From Desulfococcus sp. 4484_241 (GTDB taxonomy: Bacteria; Desulfobacterota; Desulfobacteria; Desulfobacterales; Desulfosudaceae): a DNA stretch of 39,075 nt. The notes under the pieces were generated by a model that searched no databases, was not told the origin of the DNA, and was given only the letters and a program-made list of their open reading frames with translations. Numbering within the stretch: position 1 is the first letter of the stretch; the number at the start of each line of letters is the position of its first letter. The position numbers and the translations under genes were made by a program. The stretch spans positions 1 to 39,075 of the forward strand of contig MZGQ01000045.1 of the NCBI GenBank assembly GCA_002085115.1, read 5' to 3'. Of the stretch, positions 1-8,447 are shown in pieces.

Positions 1-269
1 CTGAGCCTGCCTGCATACGCCCGGTAATTGCTTATATCAGGAATAACGATCTGCCGGTCGTTCCCTACTATGACATGTTCCACCCTGCCCTTTCGATCCA
101 CCAGCACACCCACCTGCCTGCGGATCTCAAGGGAAAGATTAAACAGCTCACGGGCAAGTTCCGGGGTTACAAGAAACCTGGGGGGAATCGTTCGCCGGTA
201 GATATTCTGGAGGCGTCTTAAGTGGTTTGCCTTCAGACCGCCTGTGTTACCGTACGGTTTCTTTTTCAT
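1..269 (-). CDS. hflX: GTPase HflX, N-terminal fragment (cut by window edge)
   Basis: Translating the minus strand from the ATG at 269-267 gives about 89 residues without a stop to the window edge. The fragment has the N-terminal signature of the HflX ribosome-associated GTPase: a basic start (MKKKPYGN), then IPPRFLVTPELAREL, LSLEIRRQVGVLVDRKG, VIVGN and QIVIPDIS. HflX binds the 50S subunit and splits stalled ribosomes; its GTPase domain lies outside this window. The start lies 20 bases after the dnaB stop on the same strand, so it is probably the last visible gene of the rpsF-dnaB operon. The call rests on family motifs recalled from the N-domain only; the G-domain motifs are not visible. 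Confidence 0.85.
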   Translation of the reverse strand, partial: MKKKPYGNTGGLKANHLRRLQNIYRRTIPPRFLVTPELARELFNLSLEIRRQVGVLVDRKGRVEHVIVGNDRQIVIPDISNYRAYAGRL

Positions 270-289
270 TAAGGCCTGCTATATGAAAA

Positions 290-1705
290 TCAGAAATCCG
301 CCGATGAATATTGCGTATCAAGATTCTGGAACCTTGTAATTGAAGCGTCGAACTGGAGCATCACCTTGCCGGTCGGGCCGTTACGCTGCTTGCCTATTAT
401 TATCTCGGCCAAACCCTTGTTGGGGTTGTCCTCATCCTTGTTGTAAAAATCATCCCGGTATATAAAAATAACAACATCAGCATCCTGCTCCAGAGAGCCT
501 GACTCCCTCAGATGGGAAAGCATGGGCCTCTTGTCGTGGCTCTGTTCCGGCGCCCTGTTGAGCTGGGAAAGGACCAATATCGGAACATTCAGCTCCTTGG
601 CAAGCCCCTTCAGGGAGCGGGACATCTCGGAAACTTCCAGGTCCCTGCGTTCTGCCGGCTGAGACGCTCTCATCAATTGCAGATAGTCTATTACGACAAA
701 CCCTATATCTTTTTCCCGCTTAAGACGCCGTGCCTTGGCCCTTATCTCCATCGCCGTCAGACCCGGAGAGTCATCGATATACAGGGGGGCGCGTTCAAGA
801 ACGCTTGCAGCGTCTGTTATTCGCAGAAAATCCTTCTTGCCTATGTGACCGCTGCGCAGGCGGGAGGTGTCTATACGTGCCTCCGACGTCAGGAGCCTCA
901 TGGAAAGCTGCTCTTTTGACATCTCCAGTGAAAAAACAGCAACCGGTATGTTTGCGTCTATTGCCACGTTACGCGCAATGTTGAGGGCAAGAGCGGTCTT
1001 TCCCATGCTTGGCCTTGCGGCAAGAATAATCAGGTCAGACTTCTGGAATCCGGCCGTCAGGTTGTCCAGCCTGTCAAACCCGCTCGGTATTCCCGTTATC
1101 CACTTGCCCTGGTTTGCCTCTATGGTCTCTATGTTGCCCTGTATGATCTGGCTAAGCTTAAAAAAAGCCTGGCCGGCCTTCTGCTCTGCAACCTGGAAAA
1201 TCGCCCGCTCGGCAAAGTCTATGACGCCTTCAACATCTGAAGGGTTCTCGAAACAGCGCCTGGCAATCTCGTTGGAGTTCTCTATAAGCCGTCGAAGGGA
1301 TGCCTTGTTCTTGATTATTGTGGCATAATGGCGAACGTTCGCAGCATAAGGCACAGAGTCGACCAGCCTGGCAAGAAACGCGGCTCCGCCAACCTCCTCA
1401 AGCTCGTCGGACTCAAGCAGTGCGTTTTTAACGGTCACCAGGTCGACCGGTTCGTTCTTTTCGACCAGCCTGACAACTGCGGAAAATATCTTCTGGTGCG
1501 CCGATTTGTAAAAATCTTCAGGGGAGAGAACCTCAAGAACATCGAAAAGGGCCGAACTGTCTGGATCTATAAGGATAGAGCTTAATATCGATTCTTCCGC
1601 CTCTATATTCTGCGGAGGAAGGTTGTGAAGAAAAGGGTCGGACACGGGCGATGTCTTGCCCCTGCCACCAGCCCTGCCCCCTTTTTTTACAGCAGCCTTC
1701 TGCAT
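290..1705 (-). CDS. dnaB: Replicative DNA helicase DnaB
   Basis: Encodes 471 residues, normal for DnaB, the hexameric 5'-3' helicase that unwinds the fork and recruits primase. A basic tail of about 25 residues precedes the N-terminal domain (LPPQNIEAEESILSSILID). The RecA-like ATPase domain carries Walker A (ARPSMGKTAL, about residue 232), the DnaB motif FSLEMSKEQLSMRLL, Walker B-like VIDYLQLM, and the late motifs SHLRESGSLEQDADVV and IIGKQRNGPTG. The gene lies 50 bases after rplI, matching the common rpsF-rpsR-rplI-dnaB order. No intein or frameshift is seen. Confidence 0.97.
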   Translation of the reverse strand: MQKAAVKKGGRAGGRGKTSPVSDPFLHNLPPQNIEAEESILSSILIDPDSSALFDVLEVLSPEDFYKSAHQKIFSAVVRLVEKNEPVDLVTVKNALLESDELEEVGGAAFLARLVDSVPYAANVRHYATIIKNKASLRRLIENSNEIARRCFENPSDVEGVIDFAERAIFQVAEQKAGQAFFKLSQIIQGNIETIEANQGKWITGIPSGFDRLDNLTAGFQKSDLIILAARPSMGKTALALNIARNVAIDANIPVAVFSLEMSKEQLSMRLLTSEARIDTSRLRSGHIGKKDFLRITDAASVLERAPLYIDDSPGLTAMEIRAKARRLKREKDIGFVVIDYLQLMRASQPAERRDLEVSEMSRSLKGLAKELNVPILVLSQLNRAPEQSHDKRPMLSHLRESGSLEQDADVVIFIYRDDFYNKDEDNPNKGLAEIIIGKQRNGPTGKVMLQFDASITRFQNLDTQYSSADF

Positions 1706-1755
1706 GGACAGATCCTGTTTTTTACGATGCTATAACGCCAAAAGCCCTGGCTTTG

Positions 1756-2214
1756 CTACTCTTTGGCCTTTTCGTCCGGAACGACATTTACGGTAATCTC
1801 CGGTACGACATCCTTGTAAATATAGATGCCTATATTATAGGTTCCGACAGATTTGATGTTCTCCTTTAGCTGCACCATTTTCCGGGTAACGCTTATCCCC
1901 TGCTCCTTTAAGGCATCAACAATGTCCCCGGCCGTAACAGAGCCATAAAGATTCCCCTCGGAACTTACCTTTGCCGGTATGGTGCAGACAACCCCCTCGA
2001 GGCGTTTTGCAGACTCCTGGGCCAACTCCCGCTCCTTGGCGAGCTTAAGCTCTATCTGCTTTCTCATCTGCTCCATCTTTTTGCGGTTCTGGGGAGTGGC
2101 GGCTATGGCCTTGCCCTTTGGGAAGAGATAGTTCCTCGCATAACCGGGTGCCACGTTAACCTCTGATCCTGCAAGACCCAGCGATTCAACCGTTTCCTTT
2201 AATATTACCTGCAT
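1756..2214 (-). CDS. rplI: 50S ribosomal protein bL9
   Basis: Encodes 152 residues, the expected length for bL9, which binds 23S rRNA domain V and reaches out from the L1 stalk. The N-terminal fold is clear (MQVILKETVESLGLAGSEVNVAPGYARNYL in outline, with the NYLFPKGKAIAAT motif), followed by the long connecting helix rich in K/E/R (about residues 42-75) and the C-terminal domain. A GAGG ribosome binding site sits a few bases upstream of the ATG. It lies between the DUF2232 gene and dnaB in the same operon. Confidence 0.97.
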   Translation of the reverse strand: MQVILKETVESLGLAGSEVNVAPGYARNYLFPKGKAIAATPQNRKKMEQMRKQIELKLAKERELAQESAKRLEGVVCTIPAKVSSEGNLYGSVTAGDIVDALKEQGISVTRKMVQLKENIKSVGTYNIGIYIYKDVVPEITVNVVPDEKAKE

Positions 2215-2287
2215 TTTGAAACCTCCATAATCGTCAAAGGCAGCCCGGCAGGCATATCCGGGCCGCTATAACAATATTGTTCAATTA

Positions 2288-3262
2288 TTATTCATTATTA
2301 TTATCCCGGCCGTCTCCCGGGACGGTCCGAAGTTTCCGGAAATCTGCCCATATATCAAAAAGCCCCAAAACAGAAACCGCGGGCAGCAGCGCCTGCCATA
2401 TTATCATCATTCCATAGACTGCTATCCTAAGCGGACGTGGTGCGTTCTTTTTTTCAAGAAAAAAGGATATCACTGCTATTCCCTGAAAAAAATAGACAGC
2501 CCCGAGAACTATAAGTAAATTCAATGCCAGTCTCTCCGGCGGCCCGTCTGAAATCAGTACAAGCGCCCCACAGCCGATTACGCCCCACACCAGGTGATCC
2601 GGAGCTACCCACCTGTTTAAGCTGCCCGAATAGGGAAAAGCGATCCCCCTTGCCATCATTATGGGCCTTGCAGCAAGCATCGTGAGCCATGCAGCCAGTA
2701 TTACGACAGTTGCCGCAAGCCCCGGGAAGATACCGACCATAACCCGCTTCAGGGTGTCCATAGAATCGATCAGTTCCTGCAGCCTGTCAGCAGCCATGCC
2801 GGCATCCTGGTAAAATTTTACCGACATCTCCAGGTTCTTTGCCACATAAGACGACAACACCGCATCCACCCCGGTCCCGGACATGGTGCTGTAAAAGAGC
2901 AGGGCCACAAGACCGCACGCAAACACCAGGCCGGCGGAGTAGAGTATCGTAAGCTCAACAGCCAGACCCTTTTCCGAAAATTCACCGAGCATGAATCCCA
3001 GAAGCAGAAGGCCTAAACCAAGCCCCACGTCCGGCGTAAACCCTCCCCAGGCCGCAAGAGCAATGGCTGACACCACCCCCATTACCAGGGCGCCCTGGCC
3101 ACGGCCAAGCCTCATCCTGTAATAAAAGATCGAAAGGGGAAGCATGAAAAGCCATGCAATTCCAAACGCGGGTATATAACCTGCGACCAGGAAGATTATA
3201 CCTGTAATCCCTACCCCGTAAAGAACATCCTTTGGCGTGGTTTCCCGAGCATTATGAAGCAC
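2288..3262 (-). CDS. DUF2232 (YybS-like) multi-pass membrane protein
   Basis: Encodes about 324 residues of strongly hydrophobic sequence with roughly eight membrane segments, for example around residues 16-40, 50-75, 85-105, 110-130, 180-205 and 225-300. A soluble stretch lies near 130-175. The length, topology and position between rpsR and rplI match the DUF2232/YybS family, whose function is unknown. Two tandem GTG codons are possible starts (3265 and 3262). The second is chosen because the AAGGAG site upstream then has a more usual spacing; no ATG is available nearby. The gene is probably translated as part of the rpsF operon. Confidence 0.85.
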   Translation of the reverse strand: MLHNARETTPKDVLYGVGITGIIFLVAGYIPAFGIAWLFMLPLSIFYYRMRLGRGQGALVMGVVSAIALAAWGGFTPDVGLGLGLLLLGFMLGEFSEKGLAVELTILYSAGLVFACGLVALLFYSTMSGTGVDAVLSSYVAKNLEMSVKFYQDAGMAADRLQELIDSMDTLKRVMVGIFPGLAATVVILAAWLTMLAARPIMMARGIAFPYSGSLNRWVAPDHLVWGVIGCGALVLISDGPPERLALNLLIVLGAVYFFQGIAVISFFLEKKNAPRPLRIAVYGMMIIWQALLPAVSVLGLFDIWADFRKLRTVPGDGRDNNNE

Positions 3263-3310
3263 CACAGCTCCTTAATTTCCAAAGCCCGTACCAAATCGGG
3301 CCAAAGAGCA

Positions 3311-3550
3311 TCAACTGTCAGGCCTGCCAACGTAAGGCAACAGGGCGATCGTTCTTGCCCTTTTTATCTCCCTTGTCAACATCCGCTGATGCCTGGCACA
3401 TGTGCCGGATATTCGCCTTGGTATGATTTTACCACGTTCAGTTAAAAAACTTTTCAACGGTTTGGGGTTTTTGTAATCTATGACAATGCTGCTGTCCGCG
3501 CAGAAGCGGCAGTACTTGCGCCTGTTGAATATACGTTTTTTCCCCTTCAT
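3311..3550 (-). CDS. rpsR: 30S ribosomal protein bS18
   Basis: Encodes 79 residues. It shows the bS18 core: a basic start with [13 protein letters not shown], then [20 protein letters not shown] and [19 protein letters not shown]. The CxxC pair plus the later Cys and His is the zinc-binding (C+) version of bS18. bS18 pairs with bS6 on the small-subunit platform, and rpsF lies just upstream in the usual order. The start follows rpsF by about 50 bases. Confidence 0.97.
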   Translation of the reverse strand: MKGKKRIFNRRKYCRFCADSSIVIDYKNPKPLKSFLTERGKIIPRRISGTCARHQRMLTREIKRARTIALLPYVGRPDS

Positions 3551-3602
3551 AGGACCCTCATTTTATACAGAAGTTAATCTACTTGATAAATTCAGACAAA
3601 CC

Positions 3603-4133
3603 TTACTTGTTATCGGCAGAGGCGGCATCTGTTTTTTCATCAATCACAGCCGCTTTTGTCTCTTTGGCGGCATCTGTTGTGCCATCCTCCCCGGCATCAA
3701 CGCCTGCGTCTGAATCAGTCTCGCCATCACCTGCAGATTCTGTTTCAGGCTTTTTGTCGCCGGATGTTTCATCGGGTTTGTCTGCATCTTCACCGGTCTG
3801 TGTCTTCTCCTGCGCCAAGGCCTTTTTCAACTCTTCGGGGTCGGCCCCGTCCTGCAGGAATATCGTCATAAACTTTAAGACACGTTCATCAAGGCGGAAG
3901 GCGTTCTCAAGAGCTTTTACCACTTCACCGTCTCCGCAATAGTCAAGACGGACGTAGTAACCCCTTTGCTTCTTTTTGATTTCGTAGGCCAGGCGCCTGC
4001 TTCCCCACTCGTCGAAATCAACAATCACACCGCCTTTTTTGGCAATAAGATCGGTAATTTTTTCGAAAAGCTGGGCCTGGTCGTCACCGGAAAGATCTGG
4101 ATCGGAAATAAAAACAGTTTCGTATCTTCTCAT
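3603..4133 (-). CDS. rpsF: 30S ribosomal protein bS6 with long acidic C-terminal tail
   Basis: Encodes 176 residues. Residues 1-95 are a normal bS6 fold (MRRYETVFISDPDL, then DEWGSRRLAYEIKK, the QRGYYV strand and LDERVLKFMTI). Residues from about 100 onward are a low-complexity tail dominated by D, E, A, T, G and K, with no predicted fold. Bacterial bS6 is often about 95-135 residues, so the tail is long, though acidic bS6 tails are known (in E. coli they are polyglutamylated by RimK). It is the first gene of the rpsF-rpsR-DUF2232-rplI-dnaB-hflX operon. A GGAGG site lies upstream of the ATG. Confidence 0.96.
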   Translation of the reverse strand: MRRYETVFISDPDLSGDDQAQLFEKITDLIAKKGGVIVDFDEWGSRRLAYEIKKKQRGYYVRLDYCGDGEVVKALENAFRLDERVLKFMTIFLQDGADPEELKKALAQEKTQTGEDADKPDETSGDKKPETESAGDGETDSDAGVDAGEDGTTDAAKETKAAVIDEKTDAASADNK

Positions 4134-4251
4134 GGCACCTCCTTTTGGATAATAAAGCCTTGAACCTGTCCCGGCTCAAAGCAAGGATTAAAACATCCGC
4201 TTCATACCCCAAAACAGAAGACAAAGTCAACAGGTTTTTCCAGGCCGTAAA

Positions 4252-4279
4252 GCAGGGGCGACCGACCGGTCGCCCCTGC
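4252..4279. repeat. REP-like hairpin
   Basis: A perfect 12-base inverted repeat (GCAGGGGCGACC / GGTCGCCCCTGC) is separated by a 4-base loop. The GGGGCGACC...GGTCGCCCC core resembles REP elements that accompany REP-associated tyrosine transposases, and a degraded gene of that type lies directly beside it (about 4320-4640). It sits between rpsF and the LOG-family gene, where it could also form a transcript hairpin. Only one clear copy is visible in this window. Confidence 0.7.
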
Positions 4280-4319
4280 ACCATGGTGATGGAAAGGATG
4301 TTTCCCGTCTTGAGAACTT

Positions 4320-4640
4320 ATAATTTTCATCAGACAATTTAATGGATTGTTGATGATGTATTGCCGGATGTCATTCAATTCGGTTTCATTGCGGATAATG
4401 TGTTCGTAATAATTGCGTTGCCGGACGGATATTCCCGGTGTTTGACGTATTTCATTGATTTGTTTTGCAACATTCATTTCGTCCAATTATTTTCGGTAAT
4501 AACATTTTTTGGCGTTGTTCACGTGAATGGGTCATTTCATAACTCATTCTGGCTCTGCGGAGGCGAGTTGATTCAGTTTTCGAGCCGCAATGCGCCGGGA
4601 TCACCGGACCCCGGCCTCGGCAATAACCTGTTCAATATTA
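4320..4640 (-). pseudogene. Degraded REP-associated tyrosine transposase (RAYT, Y1_Tnp)
   Basis: Minus-strand translation gives the C-terminal RAYT signature QRNYYEHIIRNETELNDIRQ followed by YIINNPLN, close to the family consensus. The preceding part, KMLLPKIIGR, is in a different frame just upstream. Further upstream, GDPGALRLEN and SPPQSQNEL lie in another frame broken by several in-frame TGA stops. The catalytic His-hydrophobic-His motif and Tyr region are not found. This is therefore a multiply frameshifted tail of a single-stranded-DNA transposase that normally mobilises REP hairpins, and one such hairpin lies just downstream. End points are approximate. Confidence 0.75.
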
Positions 4641-4741
4641 ACCAACCGGATATTTCATATGTCAAAACAACCGGACAACCTGACATGTTAATAACAGTTG
4701 TTTGGCCTAAAATTTGCAAAGGCATGGCACAAAGCCTGTTG

Positions 4742-5392
4742 TCATATTACTACAACTTTCTTGACGGTCTTTACCACATCCTCCGGCTCGTCCACCACCT
4801 GCAGAATATCTATGTCATCAGGTGAGATCATGCCTTCGGCAAGCAAGCGCTCCTTTATCCACTCCACAAGACCGGACCAGTAATCCGTTCCGACCAGTAT
4901 GACAGGCAACGGCTTGATACGGCATGTCTGTATGAGGGTAACCGCCTCGAACATCTCATCAAGGGTTCCAAACCCCCCCGGCATTATTATATAGGCAAGC
5001 GCATACTTTACAAACATGACCTTGCGGATGAAAAAGTACTTAAATTCCAGTTTGATATTTGAATACTTATTGGGTTTCTGCTCAAACGGCAGAATAATGT
5101 TGAGCCCGACGGATGTGCCCCCCTTTTCAGCGGCCCCCTTGTTTGCAGCTTCCATCACTCCGCCGCCTCCTCCCGTTATAACGGCAAACCCGTTTTCCAC
5201 AAACATGGCGGCTATCTTTTCCGTCTTTTTGTAAACCGGTGAATCAGGTTTGAGACGGGCCGATCCGAATATACTGACAGCAGGGCCTATCTGGTGAAGG
5301 GTATCAACACCGTCCACAAACTCCCCTATTATCCTGAAAATACGCCACGACTCCTCCAGCTTGAATTCGTCCACCAAAAACTGTTTTTCCAT
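4742..5392 (-). CDS. LOG family protein (Rossmann fold, TIGR00730-like)
   Basis: Encodes 216 residues with the LOG-family landmarks: VSIFGSARLKPD near the start, ITGGGGGVMEAANKGA in the middle, and the PGGFGTLDEMFEA motif (PGGxGTxxE) near residue 140. These fit the lysine-decarboxylase-like family that cleaves nucleoside 5'-monophosphates to free base and ribose phosphate (known for LOG cytokinin-activating enzymes and bacterial homologues). The conserved R-K pair FIRKVMFVKYA precedes the PGG motif as expected. It ends just beside the RAYT remnant and is transcribed away from the divergent PxxKW gene. The physiological substrate here is unknown. Confidence 0.9.
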   Translation of the reverse strand: MEKQFLVDEFKLEESWRIFRIIGEFVDGVDTLHQIGPAVSIFGSARLKPDSPVYKKTEKIAAMFVENGFAVITGGGGGVMEAANKGAAEKGGTSVGLNIILPFEQKPNKYSNIKLEFKYFFIRKVMFVKYALAYIIMPGGFGTLDEMFEAVTLIQTCRIKPLPVILVGTDYWSGLVEWIKERLLAEGMISPDDIDILQVVDEPEDVVKTVKKVVVI

Positions 5393-5525
5393 CTTTATTC
5401 TCCACTATCTCCCGTATTTTCGTATAGCTGCATAAAACCCCAGAAGGCATAACAGAAATTTTGACAACTATACAGCTTTCCAGATCACATTTCCAGCGAT
5501 TAAAAAGATTCCTGCAAATTTTCCC

Positions 5526-5554
5526 TTGACTTTAGCTCTGTGGGATTTTAAAAG
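5526..5554 (+). promoter_or_regulatory. Candidate sigma70 promoter for the PxxKW gene
   Basis: TTGACT (5526-5531) is followed after 17 bases by TAAAAG (5549-5554). The -35 box matches 5/6 and the -10 box 4/6 of the consensus. It lies about 85 bases upstream of the ATG at 5638, in the divergent spacer with the LOG-family gene. Confidence 0.45.
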
Positions 5555-5637
5555 ACAAAGGCCTGTGTTTATGTTTCTTCTGACCCTTGGCGTACACAGA
5601 TGCCGGGTCATTACTTAGTTTCGGAGGTAATATAGAG

Positions 5638-5916
5638 ATGTTGTGTACAACCATAAAAGAAAACGTGGAATGCCCTTTCATGACTTCATCGGGCTGCTCT
5701 TATATCGATGGTGTATGCCGTCCTGTTGTCGAAGCATGTGAAGGCTGTGCCCGTGTATCGGAGTTTCCGTCAGGTCTCTACTGCTCGGCAACACCCGACC
5801 CTGCTGCAAAATGGAAACGCGGCCGCTGCAACCTTGCCACCCACGTAAAGGAAGATACCATAGAGACCAAATCCAAGATAAACCCGTTGAAAGCATCAAA
5901 GCGCGGCAGTCGTTAA
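5638..5916 (+). CDS. PxxKW family cysteine-rich protein
   Basis: Encodes 92 residues from the ATG at 5638, chosen because a GGAGG site lies about ten bases upstream; an earlier in-frame ATG at 5587 has no such site. It has eight cysteines arranged as C, C, C, C, CxxC, C and C, followed by TPDPAAKWKRGRCNLATH, which contains the PxxKW signature after which this small family is named. I know the family mainly from Desulfobacterota genomes; its function is not established. The Cys pattern suggests metal binding (zinc or Fe-S), but this is inference. A basic tail (KINPLKASKRGSR) ends the protein. The gene is probably monocistronic or co-transcribed with the lipoprotein gene downstream. Confidence 0.8.
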   Translation: MLCTTIKENVECPFMTSSGCSYIDGVCRPVVEACEGCARVSEFPSGLYCSATPDPAAKWKRGRCNLATHVKEDTIETKSKINPLKASKRGSR

Positions 5917-5995
5917 CGGCTCAAACACTTCTGTGATATGGTTTCGGAAGCCCGACGTAATATGCAGTAAATATAATGACGCTTCCAGATAAAGA

Positions 5996-6667
5996 ATGGT
6001 CTGCCGATATCTATCCCACCTTAGAAAGCATGGAGCGGTCATTAAGAGGACAGCCCTATGCACATCCATTCTGATCGCGGCGATAATATTTTCGGGATGC
6101 GCGACCACCGGGGATATACCGGCCAACCGGGACAACATCTGCCGACTCTTTAAAGAAAACGGCGGGTGGTTCAAACACGCCTATGCTGCATCGAAACGCT
6201 GGGGAATTCCTGTCCCGGTGCTGATGGCCATCATGCACCAGGAGTCCCGTTTCAACCCGGACGCCAGGCCCCCGCGCACTACCTGCCTGTGCATACTCCC
6301 CGGTCCACGGCCTTCATCGGCCTATGGTTACGCACAGGCGCTTGACACCACCTGGAAAACATACAAAAGGGCAACGGGCAACTACGGCGCCGACAGGGAC
6401 GACTTTGCCGACGCCATAGATTTCATAGGATGGTACTGCCATCTTAGCAGGGTAAAATGCGGCATAGCGGCAAATGACGCATATTCCCTGTACATCGCCT
6501 ACCACGAAGGACAGGGCGGTTACCTTCGGGGTAGCTACCGTTCAAAACCAGACCTGATCTATGTTGCCAGAAAAGTAAAAAACCGCGCCGCATTGTATGC
6601 CCGCCAGTATGCATCATGCGGCAGGGAGTTGAGGGATACTCTTGGTTGCTGCCTGTGGCCGTTCTGA
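5996..6667 (+). CDS. Lytic transglycosylase-like (SLT domain) lipoprotein
   Basis: Encodes up to 223 residues. An N-terminal hydrophobic stretch (TSILIAAIIFSGC, about residues 23-35) ends in a lipobox-like FSGC, so the mature protein is probably a lipoprotein. The SLT-type core begins with VPVLMAIMHQESRFNPDA, whose Glu is the expected catalytic residue. SSAYGYAQALDTTWKTY and a distal AYHEGQGGY match later SLT motifs. It would cleave peptidoglycan glycan strands at or near the outer membrane. The start is uncertain: the ATG at 5996 gives a long, basic pre-signal region without a strong ribosome binding site. It converges on msbA. Confidence 0.82.
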   Translation: MVCRYLSHLRKHGAVIKRTALCTSILIAAIIFSGCATTGDIPANRDNICRLFKENGGWFKHAYAASKRWGIPVPVLMAIMHQESRFNPDARPPRTTCLCILPGPRPSSAYGYAQALDTTWKTYKRATGNYGADRDDFADAIDFIGWYCHLSRVKCGIAANDAYSLYIAYHEGQGGYLRGSYRSKPDLIYVARKVKNRAALYARQYASCGRELRDTLGCCLWPF

Positions 6668-6721
6668 CCAGGACGAATAAAATAAATCCTGATGCAAAAC
6701 TTAAAATGCCGTACGCAAGAT

Positions 6722-6746
6722 GGTTGAATCGCACAGCAACCTTTTT
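6722..6746 (+). terminator. Weak rho-independent terminator candidate
   Basis: A 5-base stem (GGTTG/CAACC) with a 10-base loop is followed immediately by TTTTT. It lies between the convergent ends of the lytic transglycosylase gene and msbA. The short stem makes it a weak candidate. Confidence 0.35.
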
Positions 6747-6754
6747 GTGGTATA

Positions 6755-8407
6755 TCAGTCAGGGTCCCGGGGGGGCTCCCCGTTGTTGAACTGCATCTGG
6801 CAATAGCGGTAATAATCACCCTTTAGCTCGAAAAGCTCATGGTGCGTCCCCAGCTCTGTTATCCTGCCCCCTGAAATCACCACAACCCTGTCGGCATGCT
6901 GGACCGTGGACAGACGGTGGGCGACAATAAAGGTTGTTCTGCCTTTCATAAGGTTTATGAGGGCCTTCTGCACGATCGCCTCGGCCTCGCTGTCAAGCGA
7001 TGATGTGGCCTCGTCCAGAATCAGTATCGGCGCATCCTTCAGCAAAGCTCTGGCGATACACAGCCTCTGTTTCTGTCCGCCCGAAAGCCTGGAGCCCAGC
7101 TCGCCTATGCCGGTGTCAAACTGCTTTGGAAAATCGATTATAAAATCATAGGCATAAGCGGCCTTGGCAGCGTTTATTATATCCTCTTCAGAGGCGTCAA
7201 GATTCCCATAGGCTATATTGTTGCGGACAGTGTCGTTGAAAAGTATCGGCTCCTGCGTGACAATGGCTATCTGCTCTCTTAACGAGGATATGCTAAGATC
7301 CCGGATGTCAATGCCGTCTATCATTATACTGCCCGAAGAAACGTCGTAAAACCTTGGGATCAGGTTGACAAGCGTGGTCTTGCCCCCCCCGCTCATACCT
7401 ACCAGCGCAATCACTTCACCTGGCGCAACCTCCAGATTTATATCCTTCAAAACAGGCTGGCCGCCGTCGTACGCAAATGAAACATCTTTGAAGGCAACGG
7501 AATGGCTGCCCTTTTCGATGAACAGGGGATCCTTCCGCTCCACTATGTCCGACTCGGTCTCAAGAATGTCATACACCCTGTCCACAGCGGCAAGCCCCTG
7601 CTGCAACATAGCATTAAGGTTGGAAAGCTGCTTGACAGGCTTGTACATCATCATAACAGCCGCCAGAAAGGAGAGAAACGTGCCGGTGGTATACACGCCT
7701 GTTATTACGCGATAACCGCCTACCCATATGATAGCGGCTATACCTACGCCGGCAAGGAGTTCCATTATCGGCGAAGAGAGCGCCTTTACCATTATGTTTT
7801 TCATCTCAATCTTGAAAAGAGCTTCCGATTTTTCGTAAAACCGGCTCTCTTCGTAGGGCTCCATTCCAAAAGCCTTTACTATCTTGTTGCCGGAAAAGGT
7901 TTCGTGAAGAAAGGCGTTCATGTCGGCTATTGTTTCCTGGCTCCTGGTGGAAACCCTTCTCACCTTTCTGCCGATAGCCACTACAGGATAGAAGGCCAGC
8001 GGAAGAACGACAAACGCCACCAGCGCCAGCTCCCATATCTGGTAAAAGGTCAGGCCCACAAGCAAAACAAGTGTGCATATATCCTGAACCATGGATGTCA
8101 CAGCGCTGGACACTACTATTTTTATGAGGTTAACATCGTTTGTGATGCGCGACATAAGGACGCCGGTACGTTCGCTGTGAAAAAATGACAGGGGAAGCTG
8201 GGAGATCTTGGCGTAGAGATTATCCCTGAACTTTTTTATGACCCCCTCGGCAACACGGCTCATGAAAAACACCTGGCCGTACATGCCTATACCCCTGAAC
8301 ACTGAAACCACTATCACAGCGACCGGTATCAACCGCAGCATCTTAACGTCCTTGGTGATGAAAATCTGGTCTTTTAAATTCAACAAAAAATAAACCGCCT
8401 GCCGCAA
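6755..8407 (-). CDS. msbA: Lipid A export ABC transporter MsbA, N-terminally shortened
   Basis: Encodes about 550 residues from a TTG at 8407. MsbA is a homodimeric inner-membrane flippase for lipid A core. The nucleotide-binding domain is complete: Walker A GMSGGGKTT, Q-loop region VTQEPILFND, signature LSGGQKQRLCIARAL, Walker B ILILDEATSSLD and H-loop IVAHRLSTV. The membrane domain starts at what is normally the end of TM1 (DQIFITKDVKML); TM2-TM6 are visible but TM1 is not. An in-frame TAG lies three codons before the TTG, and only about 40 bases separate it from the lpxB stop. Roughly 35-45 residues are missing compared with usual MsbA. The reading could reflect a real truncation or a sequence error. 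It is the last gene of the lipid A operon. Confidence 0.88.
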   Translation of the reverse strand: MRQAVYFLLNLKDQIFITKDVKMLRLIPVAVIVVSVFRGIGMYGQVFFMSRVAEGVIKKFRDNLYAKISQLPLSFFHSERTGVLMSRITNDVNLIKIVVSSAVTSMVQDICTLVLLVGLTFYQIWELALVAFVVLPLAFYPVVAIGRKVRRVSTRSQETIADMNAFLHETFSGNKIVKAFGMEPYEESRFYEKSEALFKIEMKNIMVKALSSPIMELLAGVGIAAIIWVGGYRVITGVYTTGTFLSFLAAVMMMYKPVKQLSNLNAMLQQGLAAVDRVYDILETESDIVERKDPLFIEKGSHSVAFKDVSFAYDGGQPVLKDINLEVAPGEVIALVGMSGGGKTTLVNLIPRFYDVSSGSIMIDGIDIRDLSISSLREQIAIVTQEPILFNDTVRNNIAYGNLDASEEDIINAAKAAYAYDFIIDFPKQFDTGIGELGSRLSGGQKQRLCIARALLKDAPILILDEATSSLDSEAEAIVQKALINLMKGRTTFIVAHRLSTVQHADRVVVISGGRITELGTHHELFELKGDYYRYCQMQFNNGEPPRDPD

Positions 8408-8447
8408 AAACTGCTATCCGTTCAGTCCCGATAGCATACGACAGGCA

